The translations under genes were made by a program, and so were the position numbers. From positions 1-33,874 of the forward strand of contig JACKPD010000021.1 in NCBI GenBank assembly GCA_024233785.1: DNA of 33,874 nucleotides. Reading direction: 5' to 3'. Numbering within the stretch: position 1 is the first letter of the stretch; every line of letters begins with the position of its first letter. This DNA comes from Spirochaetales bacterium (GTDB lineage: Bacteria > Spirochaetota > Spirochaetia > CADAEX01). The notes under the pieces were generated by a model. It was not told where the DNA came from, did not search any database, and saw nothing but the letters and a program-made list of their open reading frames with translations. This document shows, piece by piece, positions 16,582-24,818 of this stretch.

Positions 16582-17778
16582 TCAATAATTATAATCAGCA
16601 ATTTCCCTTTCAGACTGGTGAATCCTGATCCCGATCGGCTCAAGCGCCGCAAACACATCAGCGGGATCAAATGCTTCTTCAGGTGTTACACAGCCTGTTC
16701 CTGCTGATTTACCCTGGGCAATAAGCAGCGCAGCTATACCCATAGGGGTACCTACATTCCTGATATAGGCGGTAAGACCTTCCCAGCCTTTAACCGAACC
16801 GTCTGATTTGGGGTGTGTATGGTAGAGGACCTGCTCATATTTCCTGCCGTTCTTTTCACCCAGAAGCTGGATATAGAGGCAGTATCCGTAAAGATCTGTC
16901 ACTTTTCCTTCTTCTTTCTGCTGAAGATATGCGCCGATAACATCCATTATTTTCATTTCAGTTCCGTTATAGGTGAATTCTTCATTTTTCATTATGCCCC
17001 ATTCATAAAGAGCTTTAATAAGTCTCATGTTTTTCTGCGGCCAGGTTCCCCTTACCTCGACAAGCCTGGGCGGTTTCCCTATTTTTTTAAGATATTCTGT
17101 AGCAGTATGCACTTCCGAGTGGGGGATTATGTACTGCGGATTTGTCCCGTACGGAAGCGGTGTAGGAATCAGCCTTTCCCGTGCGAACGGGGGAACCTGT
17201 TTAAGCTGGCCGTCTTCATAAACAACCCTGCCTGGAAGGTTCGGATCATACTCGTATGAAGTTGTCTCAAAAATAGCAGGAGAATACGCTATTGGCCTGA
17301 ATGCACAGTGGCTTACTCTTACTGTATCAATTTTATCAAGTTTTTCAGACCCTGCCCTCACCATCGAATCTGTAAGCCCCGGCGTCATCCCGTAACCTGG
17401 AATATGAATCCTGCCGTTCTTTTTAAAAATATCGCTGTATTTATACTCTTCACCGAAACCGTTAAGATTTAAGCCGCTGCATCCGGCCTGTGCAATAATC
17501 CTTGTTGAAATACCGTTCAATTTGATTGTTGAACCATCCAGGACAACATCATACCCCTTCATTTTACTTATTGCATCGGCCTCATCATTGATATCGATTT
17601 TTACAACATCAACTCTTGGATCATCAAGCTCAGCCTTAAGCGCATTTGCAGCTTCAAGGTTATACTCTCCGATTGTAATCCGGTCAAAAAGATTCTTGTC
17701 TGAATTTTTTACAGCAGTTCTAAGTGCCCAGCCGCAGATTTTTCCGGCTCCCGCAAGAGCAAATAATTTTTTAGCCAC
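16582..17778 (-). CDS. Saccharopine-dehydrogenase-fold oxidoreductase (lysine 6-dehydrogenase-like)
   Basis: A 398-residue NAD(P)-dependent enzyme. Seen: N-terminal Rossmann start KKLFALAGAGKICGWALR (GxGxxG-like), IGEYNLEAA, and the KGYDVVLDGS strand. The substrate domain follows, with HIPGYGMTPGLTDSMVRAGSEKLDKIDTVRV and the C-terminal return to the Rossmann part (VGTPMGIAALLIAQGKSAGTGCVTPEEAFDPADVF). These are arranged as in L-lysine 6-dehydrogenase and related saccharopine dehydrogenase-like proteins. I chose GTG 17778 (AAGGAG eight bases upstream); an ATG at 17799 overlaps that ribosome site. It has its own promoter and terminator. It oxidises or reduces an amino-acid imine, but the substrate is unproven. 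Confidence 0.78.
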   Translation of the reverse strand: MAKKLFALAGAGKICGWALRTAVKNSDKNLFDRITIGEYNLEAANALKAELDDPRVDVVKIDINDEADAISKMKGYDVVLDGSTIKLNGISTRIIAQAGCSGLNLNGFGEEYKYSDIFKKNGRIHIPGYGMTPGLTDSMVRAGSEKLDKIDTVRVSHCAFRPIAYSPAIFETTSYEYDPNLPGRVVYEDGQLKQVPPFARERLIPTPLPYGTNPQYIIPHSEVHTATEYLKKIGKPPRLVEVRGTWPQKNMRLIKALYEWGIMKNEEFTYNGTEMKIMDVIGAYLQQKEEGKVTDLYGYCLYIQLLGEKNGRKYEQVLYHTHPKSDGSVKGWEGLTAYIRNVGTPMGIAALLIAQGKSAGTGCVTPEEAFDPADVFAALEPIGIRIHQSEREIADYNY

Positions 17779-17843
17779 GTTCTCATCTCCTTGTTGCATA
17801 ATAATTAATTATTCTTATTATAAAGATTAATAATCTTAAATAT

Positions 17844-17872
17844 ATTATCTTTTCCAGAGCGGGCTTTGTCAA
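17844..17872 (-). promoter_or_regulatory. Strong sigma70 promoter of the saccharopine-dehydrogenase-type gene
   Basis: Minus strand: TTGACA (17872-17867), 17-bp spacer, GATAAT (17849-17844), about 65 bp before the GTG start. The TTTGTCAATAATTAT string over the -35 recurs upstream of the second TAXI gene. Confidence 0.8.
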
Positions 17873-17954
17873 TAATTATTAATCATAATTATCATCATAT
17901 TTTATTATGGGTTATGGATATTATATTAAGAGGTATTATCGATGCAGGGTTAAA

Positions 17955-18875
17955 TTATGAGACCGGACCGCGGCCGTATTCATTCATATACTCATTAGAC
18001 CACTGGTATGTAATTGCGATAAATTCAGCTATCGTCTTTGTAAAGTATTTTTCCTTATGATATGCGATATAATATTTTCTTGTTAAACCTTTATCATTTA
18101 TATTAAGAGCAGCTAGTTCGCCTCTCTTTATCTCATTCTTTACAACATTTCTTGAGATCAGGGAAACTCCCATTCCTTCCTGAACCAGGGTTTTAATTGA
18201 ATCGTTGTTTGAAAACTCACAAACAACATTAAATTTCAGATCATGTCTTTTTTTGAATTCGTTAAGAATATTGCGGGTACCGCTGTCCGGCTCAGGCATT
18301 ATCATCGGGATGTTATCCAGTTCATGAGGTTCAATAATGTTTTTTCCCGCAAGAGGATGTTCCGGGCTGCTTATCATGACAATATCTTCCTCAAACAGTT
18401 CTTTTACAATAATTTTAGGATGAGACATCTCTTTTGATAAAAAACCGAAATCATAGGTAAGTCTTGAAACATAATCAACAACAAAAAAATCGTTAAGAGT
18501 CATTGCAGAAACATATATATCAGGATATTTCTGGTTAAACTTTATTATAATTTTAGGAAGATAAAAGCCGCCGAAAGTTTCGGACGTAACAATACTTATT
18601 TTACCGCTTTTCTGCTGCTGAAAATCCCGGATGCTTTCTTCAACCTGTATTTCCAGCTCGAATATTTTCTCAGCCAGGGAGTAGAGCGCCTCACCTGCAT
18701 CGGTGAGAAGAATTTTTTTCCCTATCCTGTTGAACAAAACAAGGTTATGAGTAGACTGTAGCTCCTGGATCTGTCTTGTAACAGCCGGCTGTGTAATACA
18801 TAGTACATCTGCCGCTTTTGTGAAGCTTCTGTATTTAGCCGTATAAAAAAAAGTCTTTAAATGATATAAGTTCAT
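17955..18875 (-). CDS. LysR family transcriptional regulator
   Basis: A 306-residue regulator. Seen: N-terminal winged helix-turn-helix MNLYHLKTFFYTAKYRSFTKAADVLCITQPAVTRQIQELQ, with the LysR-typical TQPAVTRQI recognition helix, and a linker helix. The periplasmic-binding-protein-like effector domain from about residue 90 (GKISIVTSETFGGFYLP) includes EGMGVSLISRN near the end. The start ATG 18875 places the HTH at the usual position; the frame continues 13 codons upstream through the promoter. It sits between the saccharopine-dehydrogenase-type gene and the TAXI genes, so it is the obvious candidate to control the locus. No ribosome site precedes the ATG, and the predicted transcription start is only a few bases away. 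Confidence 0.92.
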   Translation of the reverse strand: MNLYHLKTFFYTAKYRSFTKAADVLCITQPAVTRQIQELQSTHNLVLFNRIGKKILLTDAGEALYSLAEKIFELEIQVEESIRDFQQQKSGKISIVTSETFGGFYLPKIIIKFNQKYPDIYVSAMTLNDFFVVDYVSRLTYDFGFLSKEMSHPKIIVKELFEEDIVMISSPEHPLAGKNIIEPHELDNIPMIMPEPDSGTRNILNEFKKRHDLKFNVVCEFSNNDSIKTLVQEGMGVSLISRNVVKNEIKRGELAALNINDKGLTRKYYIAYHKEKYFTKTIAEFIAITYQWSNEYMNEYGRGPVS

Positions 18876-18885
18876 TACTTTAAAT

Positions 18886-18914
18886 ACTATATTTAATAAC
18901 GCTGAATAATACAA
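18886..18914 (-). promoter_or_regulatory. Candidate promoter of the LysR gene
   Basis: Minus strand: TTGTAT (18914-18909), 17-bp spacer, TATAGT (18891-18886). The start of transcription would fall near 18879, about four bases before the ATG at 18875, which suggests a leaderless message. Confidence 0.5.
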
Positions 18915-19066
18915 TACAAATTTTTTTTAGTAATTTTAAGATAAACCATATTATCCTTATAATTTTCCAATAATTGATAAACCTGTCAGGATAAAACATC
19001 TGCCCTGTCAGGAGCACATTACTGCCGGAGTTACCGTTTATGCCTGTACTGTTTACATTTGAACAT

Positions 19067-19096
19067 AAAAAAAGCCATACCTTACGGTATGGCTTT
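19067..19096 (-). terminator. Rho-independent terminator of the first TAXI gene
   Basis: AAAGCCATACC pairs perfectly with GGTATGGCTTT (11 bp, loop of four) at 19071-19096, and on the minus strand a seven-T run (19073-19067) follows. It lies about 30 bp past the stop at 19126. Confidence 0.9.
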
Positions 19097-19125
19097 TAAT
19101 CTTTCTCAAACTCTAAATAATAGAA

Positions 19126-20124
19126 TTATTTAAGAAGACCTTTTTCCTTGTAGAATTTCAGAGCACCTGGGTGGAAAGGAATTTCTCCGTTCTCATTTCC
19201 AAGAATAGCTGATTTAAGAGTAATCTCTTTTGCTACAGGGAATACACTCTGTACTTCAGGAAGACCAGGTCCATAAATTGCTGTCAGGAATTTGTAGATA
19301 AAATCTTCAGGAACATCTGAATTGGCAAGACAAAATCCGCCGAGGAATATTGTTTCAACTGCTGTATCCTGACCGTTATACATTCCAGCAGGGAGTGTAT
19401 ATTTACCATAGAAAGGAAGAGCTTTGAGAATCTTGTCTCTTTCTGCGCCCTTGATTTCAATAATTCTGATCGGGTTCTGAGCTGAAAGTTCGATTATAGC
19501 ACCTGCAGGCTGAGCTGTTTCAAAAGCTACGCATTCAAGAATTCTGTCTTTGAAAGCCATTACTCTTTCATTATGTGAAAGTGGTTTCCAGTTCATGTCA
19601 TCTTTTTTAACGCCGTAAGCTTCGAAAACTTCAAGCCAGCTAACTTCATCGCCTGATCCTGGGCTTCCAGGTGAAAAACCATAGCTTTTACCTGTTTTTG
19701 ATTTATCAAAATCACCGAGGCTCATTATAGGACCGTCTTTATGAACAACTGCTGTCAAAGGAAGCGGATAAAGGCCCATAACATATCTGAGGTTATCAAA
19801 TTTGCCTTCTTTGGCAAACATTTTAATTCCCTGGTATGCATAATTGGCTGCGTTTGGTTCACAGAGACCCATATTATACTGACCCTGTTTCATAAGTCTT
19901 ACGTTTTCTGTTCCGCCGCCTGATGACTGTACAGTTATAACGATATCGCCGTACTTCATTGCTACACCGGCAAGTCTACTAGCCATAGGATACCATGATC
20001 CACCAAGGCTTGAACTTCCCATTATTGCTGAGTATTTTTTTCCACCAGCTTCTCCCTGTCCAGCTGCAAATGCAAAACTGGTAAACAGGAAGGCAATCAG
20101 TAGAAAAATTAAAATTCTCTTCAT
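19126..20124 (-). CDS. TAXI family TRAP transporter solute-binding protein
   Basis: A 332-residue periplasmic receptor. Seen: signal peptide MKRILIFLLIAFLFTSFAFA, then a mature part with the TAXI signature SSSLGGSWYPMASRLAGVA, VQSSGGGTENVRLMKQGQYNMG and the GFSPGSPGSGDEVSWLEVFEAYGV segment. These line the binding cleft in this family. Known members deliver carboxylates such as 2-oxoglutarate or glutamate to a fused TRAP permease. No such permease lies in the window. AAGGAG precedes the ATG. The gene has its own TTGACA/GATAAT promoter and its own terminator. It is a clear paralogue of the next gene, with the same length and motifs. Confidence 0.92.
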   Translation of the reverse strand: MKRILIFLLIAFLFTSFAFAAGQGEAGGKKYSAIMGSSSLGGSWYPMASRLAGVAMKYGDIVITVQSSGGGTENVRLMKQGQYNMGLCEPNAANYAYQGIKMFAKEGKFDNLRYVMGLYPLPLTAVVHKDGPIMSLGDFDKSKTGKSYGFSPGSPGSGDEVSWLEVFEAYGVKKDDMNWKPLSHNERVMAFKDRILECVAFETAQPAGAIIELSAQNPIRIIEIKGAERDKILKALPFYGKYTLPAGMYNGQDTAVETIFLGGFCLANSDVPEDFIYKFLTAIYGPGLPEVQSVFPVAKEITLKSAILGNENGEIPFHPGALKFYKEKGLLK

Positions 20125-20174
20125 ACTTCTCTCCTTTATTAGTGTTAAAATTTAGTTAATTTACTGTTAGGAAA

Positions 20175-20203
20175 ATTATCACTCTGATTCAATCTTTTGT
20201 CAA
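20175..20203 (-). promoter_or_regulatory. Strong sigma70 promoter of the first TAXI gene
   Basis: Minus strand: TTGACA (20203-20198), 17-bp spacer, GATAAT (20180-20175), about 50 bp upstream of the ATG at 20124. Both boxes match those of the saccharopine-dehydrogenase-type gene and the second TAXI gene. Confidence 0.8.
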
Positions 20204-20335
20204 CTCTTTTTTGGCTTCTATTGTCTCTATCACTGGAACTGCTTCGAATAATGAGAAATTATGCGATTATTTCATTATTTAAGACAATTCCCCTCTTCCT
20301 GATTTTTCGGGGAACTTTAAATAATTAAGAAAGAT

Positions 20336-20370
20336 AAAAAACAGCCGCCAGTTTCAAAATGACGGCCGTT
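20336..20370 (-). terminator. Rho-independent terminator of the second TAXI gene
   Basis: Minus strand: AACGGCCGTCA (20370-20360) pairs with TGGCGGCTGTT (20350-20340), 11 bp including two G-T pairs with a nine-base loop, then six T. It separates the two TAXI genes into independent transcripts. Confidence 0.83.
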
Positions 20371-20399
20371 GTGTTTTTTAAAGGCGTTTTTATAGATAA

Positions 20400-21398
20400 T
20401 TAATTTATCAGCCCCTTTTCCTTAAAATATCTTTCCGCGCCAGGATGAAGAGGTATTGCAAATGATTCATTTCCTTTAAGAGCGTTTTCCAGGGTGATTT
20501 CTTTTGTGGCAGTCGCGACATTCTGCACATCCTTTAGCCCCTTTCCAAGAACTGAATCAAGATATTTATAAACCAGGTCGCCTGAAAGATCTTTATTTGC
20601 CAGAACATAACCCCCAAGCGCAATAGTTTCCACCTCTGTATCCTGTCCGTTATACATACCGGCAGGCACTTTTGCCGGTGAATACCATGGGAATTGCCTG
20701 ATTATCTCTTCTCTTTCCCTGCCTTTTATTTCAAGAATTCTTATCGGTGTAAGAGCGGCGGCCTCAGTTATGCTGCCGGACGGCTGAGCTGTCTGGTATC
20801 CTATCCCTTCAAGAATCCTGTCTTTAAACGAAGAGACCCTTTCCGCGTGTGAAGATGGTTTCCAGTTTATGTTCTGTTTATTGGCCCCATAGACGCTGAA
20901 AATCTCTTCCCAGCAGAATTCATCACCCGAACCAGGGCTGCCGGGTGCAAAACCGTACTTTTTCCCGCCGTTTTTCTCAGGATTGTAATCATACATTGTC
21001 ATTATCGGACCGCTTTTCATTACAACCGCAGCAACTACGTTAGGATAAAGGTTCATTACAAATGAAAGATTATCATATTTGCCATCACTCCTGAAAATCT
21101 GTTCTCCGCGGTAAGCATAATTTGCGATATTAGGTTCTACAAGTCCCATCTGGTATTGATTCTGCCGCATAAGCCTCACATTTTCAGTACCGCCCCCGGA
21201 AGACTGAACCGTTACCGTAATCCCCCCATACTGCATTGCGACCCCTGCCATTCTGCATGCAGTAGGATACCAGGTGCCGCCAAGGCTGGAACTTCCCATA
21301 ATTGCCGAATATTTTGCATTTGATTCAGCACCACCGGCCGCAAATATAAATGCGGAAGCGGCAATAAGCAGGATAATCAGAAATAGTTTTCTCTTCAT
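20400..21398 (-). CDS. TAXI family TRAP transporter solute-binding protein (second copy)
   Basis: A 332-residue paralogue of the receptor encoded just downstream. Seen: signal peptide MKRKLFLIILLIAASAFIFA and SSSLGGTWYPTACRMAGVAMQYG. The same VQSSGGGTENVRLM stretch is followed by GFAPGSPGSGDEFCWEEIFSVYG, and AGMYNGQDTEVETIALGG also recurs in its neighbour. The two share their architecture end to end, so tandem duplication followed by divergence is the simple reading. Codon use differs slightly, this copy being richer in G/C third positions. AGAGGAG precedes the ATG. It faces the PLP enzyme gene across a 279-bp AT-rich region holding both promoters. No TRAP permease is adjacent. Confidence 0.92.
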   Translation of the reverse strand: MKRKLFLIILLIAASAFIFAAGGAESNAKYSAIMGSSSLGGTWYPTACRMAGVAMQYGGITVTVQSSGGGTENVRLMRQNQYQMGLVEPNIANYAYRGEQIFRSDGKYDNLSFVMNLYPNVVAAVVMKSGPIMTMYDYNPEKNGGKKYGFAPGSPGSGDEFCWEEIFSVYGANKQNINWKPSSHAERVSSFKDRILEGIGYQTAQPSGSITEAAALTPIRILEIKGREREEIIRQFPWYSPAKVPAGMYNGQDTEVETIALGGYVLANKDLSGDLVYKYLDSVLGKGLKDVQNVATATKEITLENALKGNESFAIPLHPGAERYFKEKGLIN

Positions 21399-21453
21399 TT
21401 TTTTCTCCTCTTTTCTTAACTAAATTTTAACAGTAAATAAATTCGCTTAATCT

Positions 21454-21483
21454 ATTATCCCGGCTGAATTATTATTTTGTCAA
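21454..21483 (-). promoter_or_regulatory. Sigma70 promoter of the second TAXI gene
   Basis: Minus strand: TTGACA (21483-21478), 18-bp spacer, GATAAT (21459-21454), about 56 bp before the ATG at 21398. Confidence 0.75.
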
Positions 21484-21623
21484 TAATTATATATTATTAT
21501 ATACATTACATTTTATCATATGTAATAACTTTATTATGTTTTATTTTAATACTTATATTAATTTATAATAATTTCAGACAAAGCCTTTATTTTATTTTTT
21601 CAGCTCAATTGTATATACATTTG

Positions 21624-21652
21624 TTGACACAATTTTACCTCTCAGCTATATT
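21624..21652 (+). promoter_or_regulatory. Strong sigma70 promoter of the PLP enzyme gene
   Basis: TTGACA at 21624-21629, 17-bp spacer, TATATT at 21647-21652. The gene's AAGGAGG ribosome site and ATG (21678) follow 14-25 bp later. The AT-rich stretch 21485-21620 between the two divergent promoters is where a LysR protein could bind. Confidence 0.8.
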
Positions 21653-21677
21653 TTAAAAAATAATCAAGGAGGATCCT

Positions 21678-23051
21678 ATGCCGGAAAAAATGAGCAGCCA
21701 GCTTAAACTGGAAGGTGATATAAATATCTCGGAAAAAAGAAAACAGTGGCAGGATGAAAATATTGGAAAGGAAACCGCTGAAATACTTGATGAGGACAGC
21801 AGGTATTTTATAAAGCAGTCGCTTTCATCTCCATGCCTGAATGTACTTAAATCAGCTAAAGGAGCATGGATTGAAGACTATGAAGGAAGAAAATATCTTG
21901 ATTTCCACGGCAACAATGTACATCAGGTCGGATTCGGGAACCAGGATGTTATTAACGCGGTTAAAAAGCAGCTGAATGAACTTTCTTTTTGCACACGCCG
22001 TTATACAAACAAAATTGTGATCGAATTTGCCAAAAAAATTGCTTCGCTCACACCGGGAAATCTCAATAAAATGCTATTTGCCCCCGGAGGCGCGGAAGCA
22101 AACTCAATCGCGATCAAACTTGCGCGCATTGTGACAGGAAGATATAAGACAATTTCGATGTGGGATTCTTTTCACGGAGCTACACTGGACACAATTTCTA
22201 TCGGGGGCGAGGCAGTTTTCAGAAAAGGGATAGGGCCCCTTTCAAGCGGAACAGAACATGTCCCCCCTCCTGATATTCACAGAAGGTTTATGGACATAGG
22301 AAAACCTGAAGAGTGGGAAATACTCTGGGCAAAGTATATCGAGTATATTCTTGAAAAAGAGGGTGATATCGCGGCAGTTATTTCAGAACCTATGAGGAGC
22401 ACCCCTTATGTCCCTTCCAAAGAATACTGGCAGATTGTCAGAAAAGCCTGTGACAAATACGGGGCTCTCCTTATTTTCGATGAAATACCTCACGCGCTTG
22501 GAAGAACCGGACAGTGGTTTACATGCCAGAATTTTGATGTTACACCGGATATTCTTGTCATCGGGAAAGGACTCGGAGGCGGAGTATTTCCAATCGCGGC
22601 AGTAATAGCAGACGAAAAGCTTGATGTTGCCGGCCATATTGCCCTTGGGCACTTCACACACGAAAAAAGCACTCTTGGAGCCGCGGCAGGCCTTGCCGCA
22701 ATCAACTACATTGAAAAAAACAAGCTTGTAGAGCATTCAAGAATCCTGGGGGAGTATTCACTAAAAAAAGCTAATGAGATGATGGAGAGGCATCCGCTTA
22801 TAGGAGCTGTAAGAGGAATAGGTCTTTTTATCGGGATTGAACTGGTAAAGAACAGGGAAACACGTGAGATTGCAGCGGAAGAGGCTGAAGAGGTTATGTA
22901 CAGGTCTCTGTCGAAAGGAGTGAGCTTCAAGCTTACAATGGGAAATATACTTACCCTGACCCCGTCTCTGGTTATAACTAAAAAAGAAATGGATTTTGCT
23001 CTCAATGCAATAGAAGAGGCGATTACAGAGGTTGAAAATAAAATGGCATGA
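21678..23051 (+). CDS. Class III PLP enzyme, resembles (R)-1-hydroxy-2-aminoethylphosphonate ammonia-lyase (PbfA)
   Basis: A 457-residue PLP enzyme of the class III aminotransferase fold. Seen: EGDINISEKRKQWQ at the N terminus, YLDFHGNNVHQVGF, MLFAPGGAEANSIAIKLAR, MWDSFHGATLDTISIGGEA, the PLP-ring Asp motif LLIFDEIPHALGRTG, the lysine motif LVIGKGLGGGVFPIA and TMGNILTLTPSLVI at the C end. From memory, the HGNNVHQVG and GTEHVPPPD strings belong to the branch that includes PbfA, a lyase acting on hydroxylated 2-aminoethylphosphonate, and are unlike ordinary GABA or ornithine aminotransferases. No phnW or phnX is in the window, so this call is tentative; an aminotransferase role remains possible. 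It has a strong promoter and a perfect AAGGAGG. Its TGA abuts the next gene's stop. Confidence 0.7.
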   Translation: MPEKMSSQLKLEGDINISEKRKQWQDENIGKETAEILDEDSRYFIKQSLSSPCLNVLKSAKGAWIEDYEGRKYLDFHGNNVHQVGFGNQDVINAVKKQLNELSFCTRRYTNKIVIEFAKKIASLTPGNLNKMLFAPGGAEANSIAIKLARIVTGRYKTISMWDSFHGATLDTISIGGEAVFRKGIGPLSSGTEHVPPPDIHRRFMDIGKPEEWEILWAKYIEYILEKEGDIAAVISEPMRSTPYVPSKEYWQIVRKACDKYGALLIFDEIPHALGRTGQWFTCQNFDVTPDILVIGKGLGGGVFPIAAVIADEKLDVAGHIALGHFTHEKSTLGAAAGLAAINYIEKNKLVEHSRILGEYSLKKANEMMERHPLIGAVRGIGLFIGIELVKNRETREIAAEEAEEVMYRSLSKGVSFKLTMGNILTLTPSLVITKKEMDFALNAIEEAITEVENKMA

Positions 23052-24818
23052 TCAGGATTCAGGGCTGTTTTCAATAAAGAGAAGTTTGCCGGGAGGAAGG
23101 CCTGTTGTCTCAAACAGGGCATCTGCAATGTCAGTGCTTATTTTATAGAATTCTTCCCTGTAATTCTCATTGATATTATCCAGAAAAACCTTACGGGAAG
23201 GATAATTATCATAAAGAGCTGGAATTATATATTCAAAAAAATAATCTTTACCCTTTTCCGGCGTCTGCTGAAGGTTGTATGCCATGAATTCATTAATAAC
23301 AAGGTAATTGTTTGAAATATCATAGTGCTTATGCGCAAGGAAAAATTTCCAGAAAGTTTTTACATCATCCGGTGTTTTATTCCATATCAATCCGCATTTT
23401 TCCCTGAACTCTTTTGATGAAAAAAAGACACCATGATATCCCTCATGGGAAATAAACACTTTCCTCAGAAAAGGGTTTGACTCCCTTGAGATAGACAGAA
23501 TACCGCCCCCTGCAGGAAGATATTCCCTTCCGCCCTTATCTTTCCGGATTATTTTATTTTCAAGAAGAAGTACTTTAAGCATTTTCTCTTCTTCAGAGAG
23601 GATAAAACCTGTTTTCTCCGCCAGATTAAAAAACCTGCAAAGATCCTCGGCCCTGTAATCATGGGCATTCCATCCATGCAGTTTTTCCATCTCACTGTCT
23701 GTAAGAAGCTTTCCGGCTGTGCCGGGTTTTTCTACAAAAAAGGCAAGTCTTTTAAACATTGCATTCTGGAATCTGTAGTCTATTGTATCAATAAGCAGGA
23801 ATTCAGGAAAAACCGACCAGGAAAACAGCTCAAAATTCCCGTTTCTCCAATTTTCCATACTGTAATCAAGCATGGAATTAAAATCAGCTTTTATCGCTGA
23901 ATAATCAGAATTAGTCCTGTTTTCTGATCTGCGGAAAACTGAAACACCCTTTACAGCAGGCCCGGCAGCTCCTTTTAAAGAAGTGACAGAAAACCTTAAC
24001 TCATCCGGCAGAGCAGGAAAGATTGTTTTTAAATCAGCCTGGGTAAAAATCATTTCATCCTTAACAGGAAGGGCCTTAACACTTTTTTTAATACCCCTGG
24101 AATAAAAATTAACCAGCAATGTATTTTCATCATGACTGAACAAAGGTCCGTTTTCCACTCTTATCTTTATCTTATCAAGGTTATTAATTCCGTTTCCGCT
24201 GCCGGAATTAAAAGTAAAAACTTCTTCTTTGTCTTCAGAAATTCTGTGAAAATTTTCACTCTGATAAATAACTCCATTTTCCCGGAAAAAACCTTCAATG
24301 TATTCCGTACTTTCTATTATCCTCACTTCAACCGGACCTGAAGCTCCGGGAATATTCGATTTTTTCTCTTCTGTTATTTTCCCGGCCGGATATCTTTCTG
24401 ACCCGTTTTCCCCGGTTAATTCAGTGATGGAAAAGCCTTTAATAGATAAAGGCCCCTGAATTTTAAAAAAAAGCTCTGCTTTAGAAGGCCCTTCTGAAAA
24501 AATTTCAATGCTGTGTTTCGAATCTGCCCCTGTATCAGGTGAGGCCGTATGTATGGTAAAGAATAACGGTCCATTTACATCAGGTATATCAGATTTGAAG
24601 AAAACCGGTTGACCGCTGTTTTCGATAATGTATGGTTTTTTAAATCTATAATACCCTGTTTTCCTGTCACTGCTTTTTTCAAAACGCAGTGATGTTTTTT
24701 CGTATTTACCGTTACTTTTAATTTTTCCGTAGAAATAACCTTCGTTAGAATCACAGGAAACAAAATAAATACTAAAAAAAATCAGTATTGCCGCAGAAAC
24801 AGCTTTAACTATCCCCAT
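23052..24818 (-). CDS. Lipoprotein with HExxH zinc-metallopeptidase motif
   Basis: A 588-residue protein of no family I recognise. Seen: from ATG 24818 a hydrophobic signal ending in FVSC (Cys22), a relaxed lipobox, so probably a lipid-anchored surface or periplasmic protein. A long beta-rich region (about 25-320) follows. The C-terminal part contains FISHEGYHGVFF, where HEGYH at 458-462 is an HExxH zinc motif. INEFMAYNLQQ follows with E510, 48 residues on, placed as the third ligand of a gluzincin-like peptidase. The start overlaps the end of the Hpt-GGDEF gene by 14 bp (both minus strand), which implies coupling. The frame is open 26 codons further upstream, but that would remove the signal peptide. 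Peptidase activity is inference. Confidence 0.68.
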   Translation of the reverse strand: MGIVKAVSAAILIFFSIYFVSCDSNEGYFYGKIKSNGKYEKTSLRFEKSSDRKTGYYRFKKPYIIENSGQPVFFKSDIPDVNGPLFFTIHTASPDTGADSKHSIEIFSEGPSKAELFFKIQGPLSIKGFSITELTGENGSERYPAGKITEEKKSNIPGASGPVEVRIIESTEYIEGFFRENGVIYQSENFHRISEDKEEVFTFNSGSGNGINNLDKIKIRVENGPLFSHDENTLLVNFYSRGIKKSVKALPVKDEMIFTQADLKTIFPALPDELRFSVTSLKGAAGPAVKGVSVFRRSENRTNSDYSAIKADFNSMLDYSMENWRNGNFELFSWSVFPEFLLIDTIDYRFQNAMFKRLAFFVEKPGTAGKLLTDSEMEKLHGWNAHDYRAEDLCRFFNLAEKTGFILSEEEKMLKVLLLENKIIRKDKGGREYLPAGGGILSISRESNPFLRKVFISHEGYHGVFFSSKEFREKCGLIWNKTPDDVKTFWKFFLAHKHYDISNNYLVINEFMAYNLQQTPEKGKDYFFEYIIPALYDNYPSRKVFLDNINENYREEFYKISTDIADALFETTGLPPGKLLFIENSPES

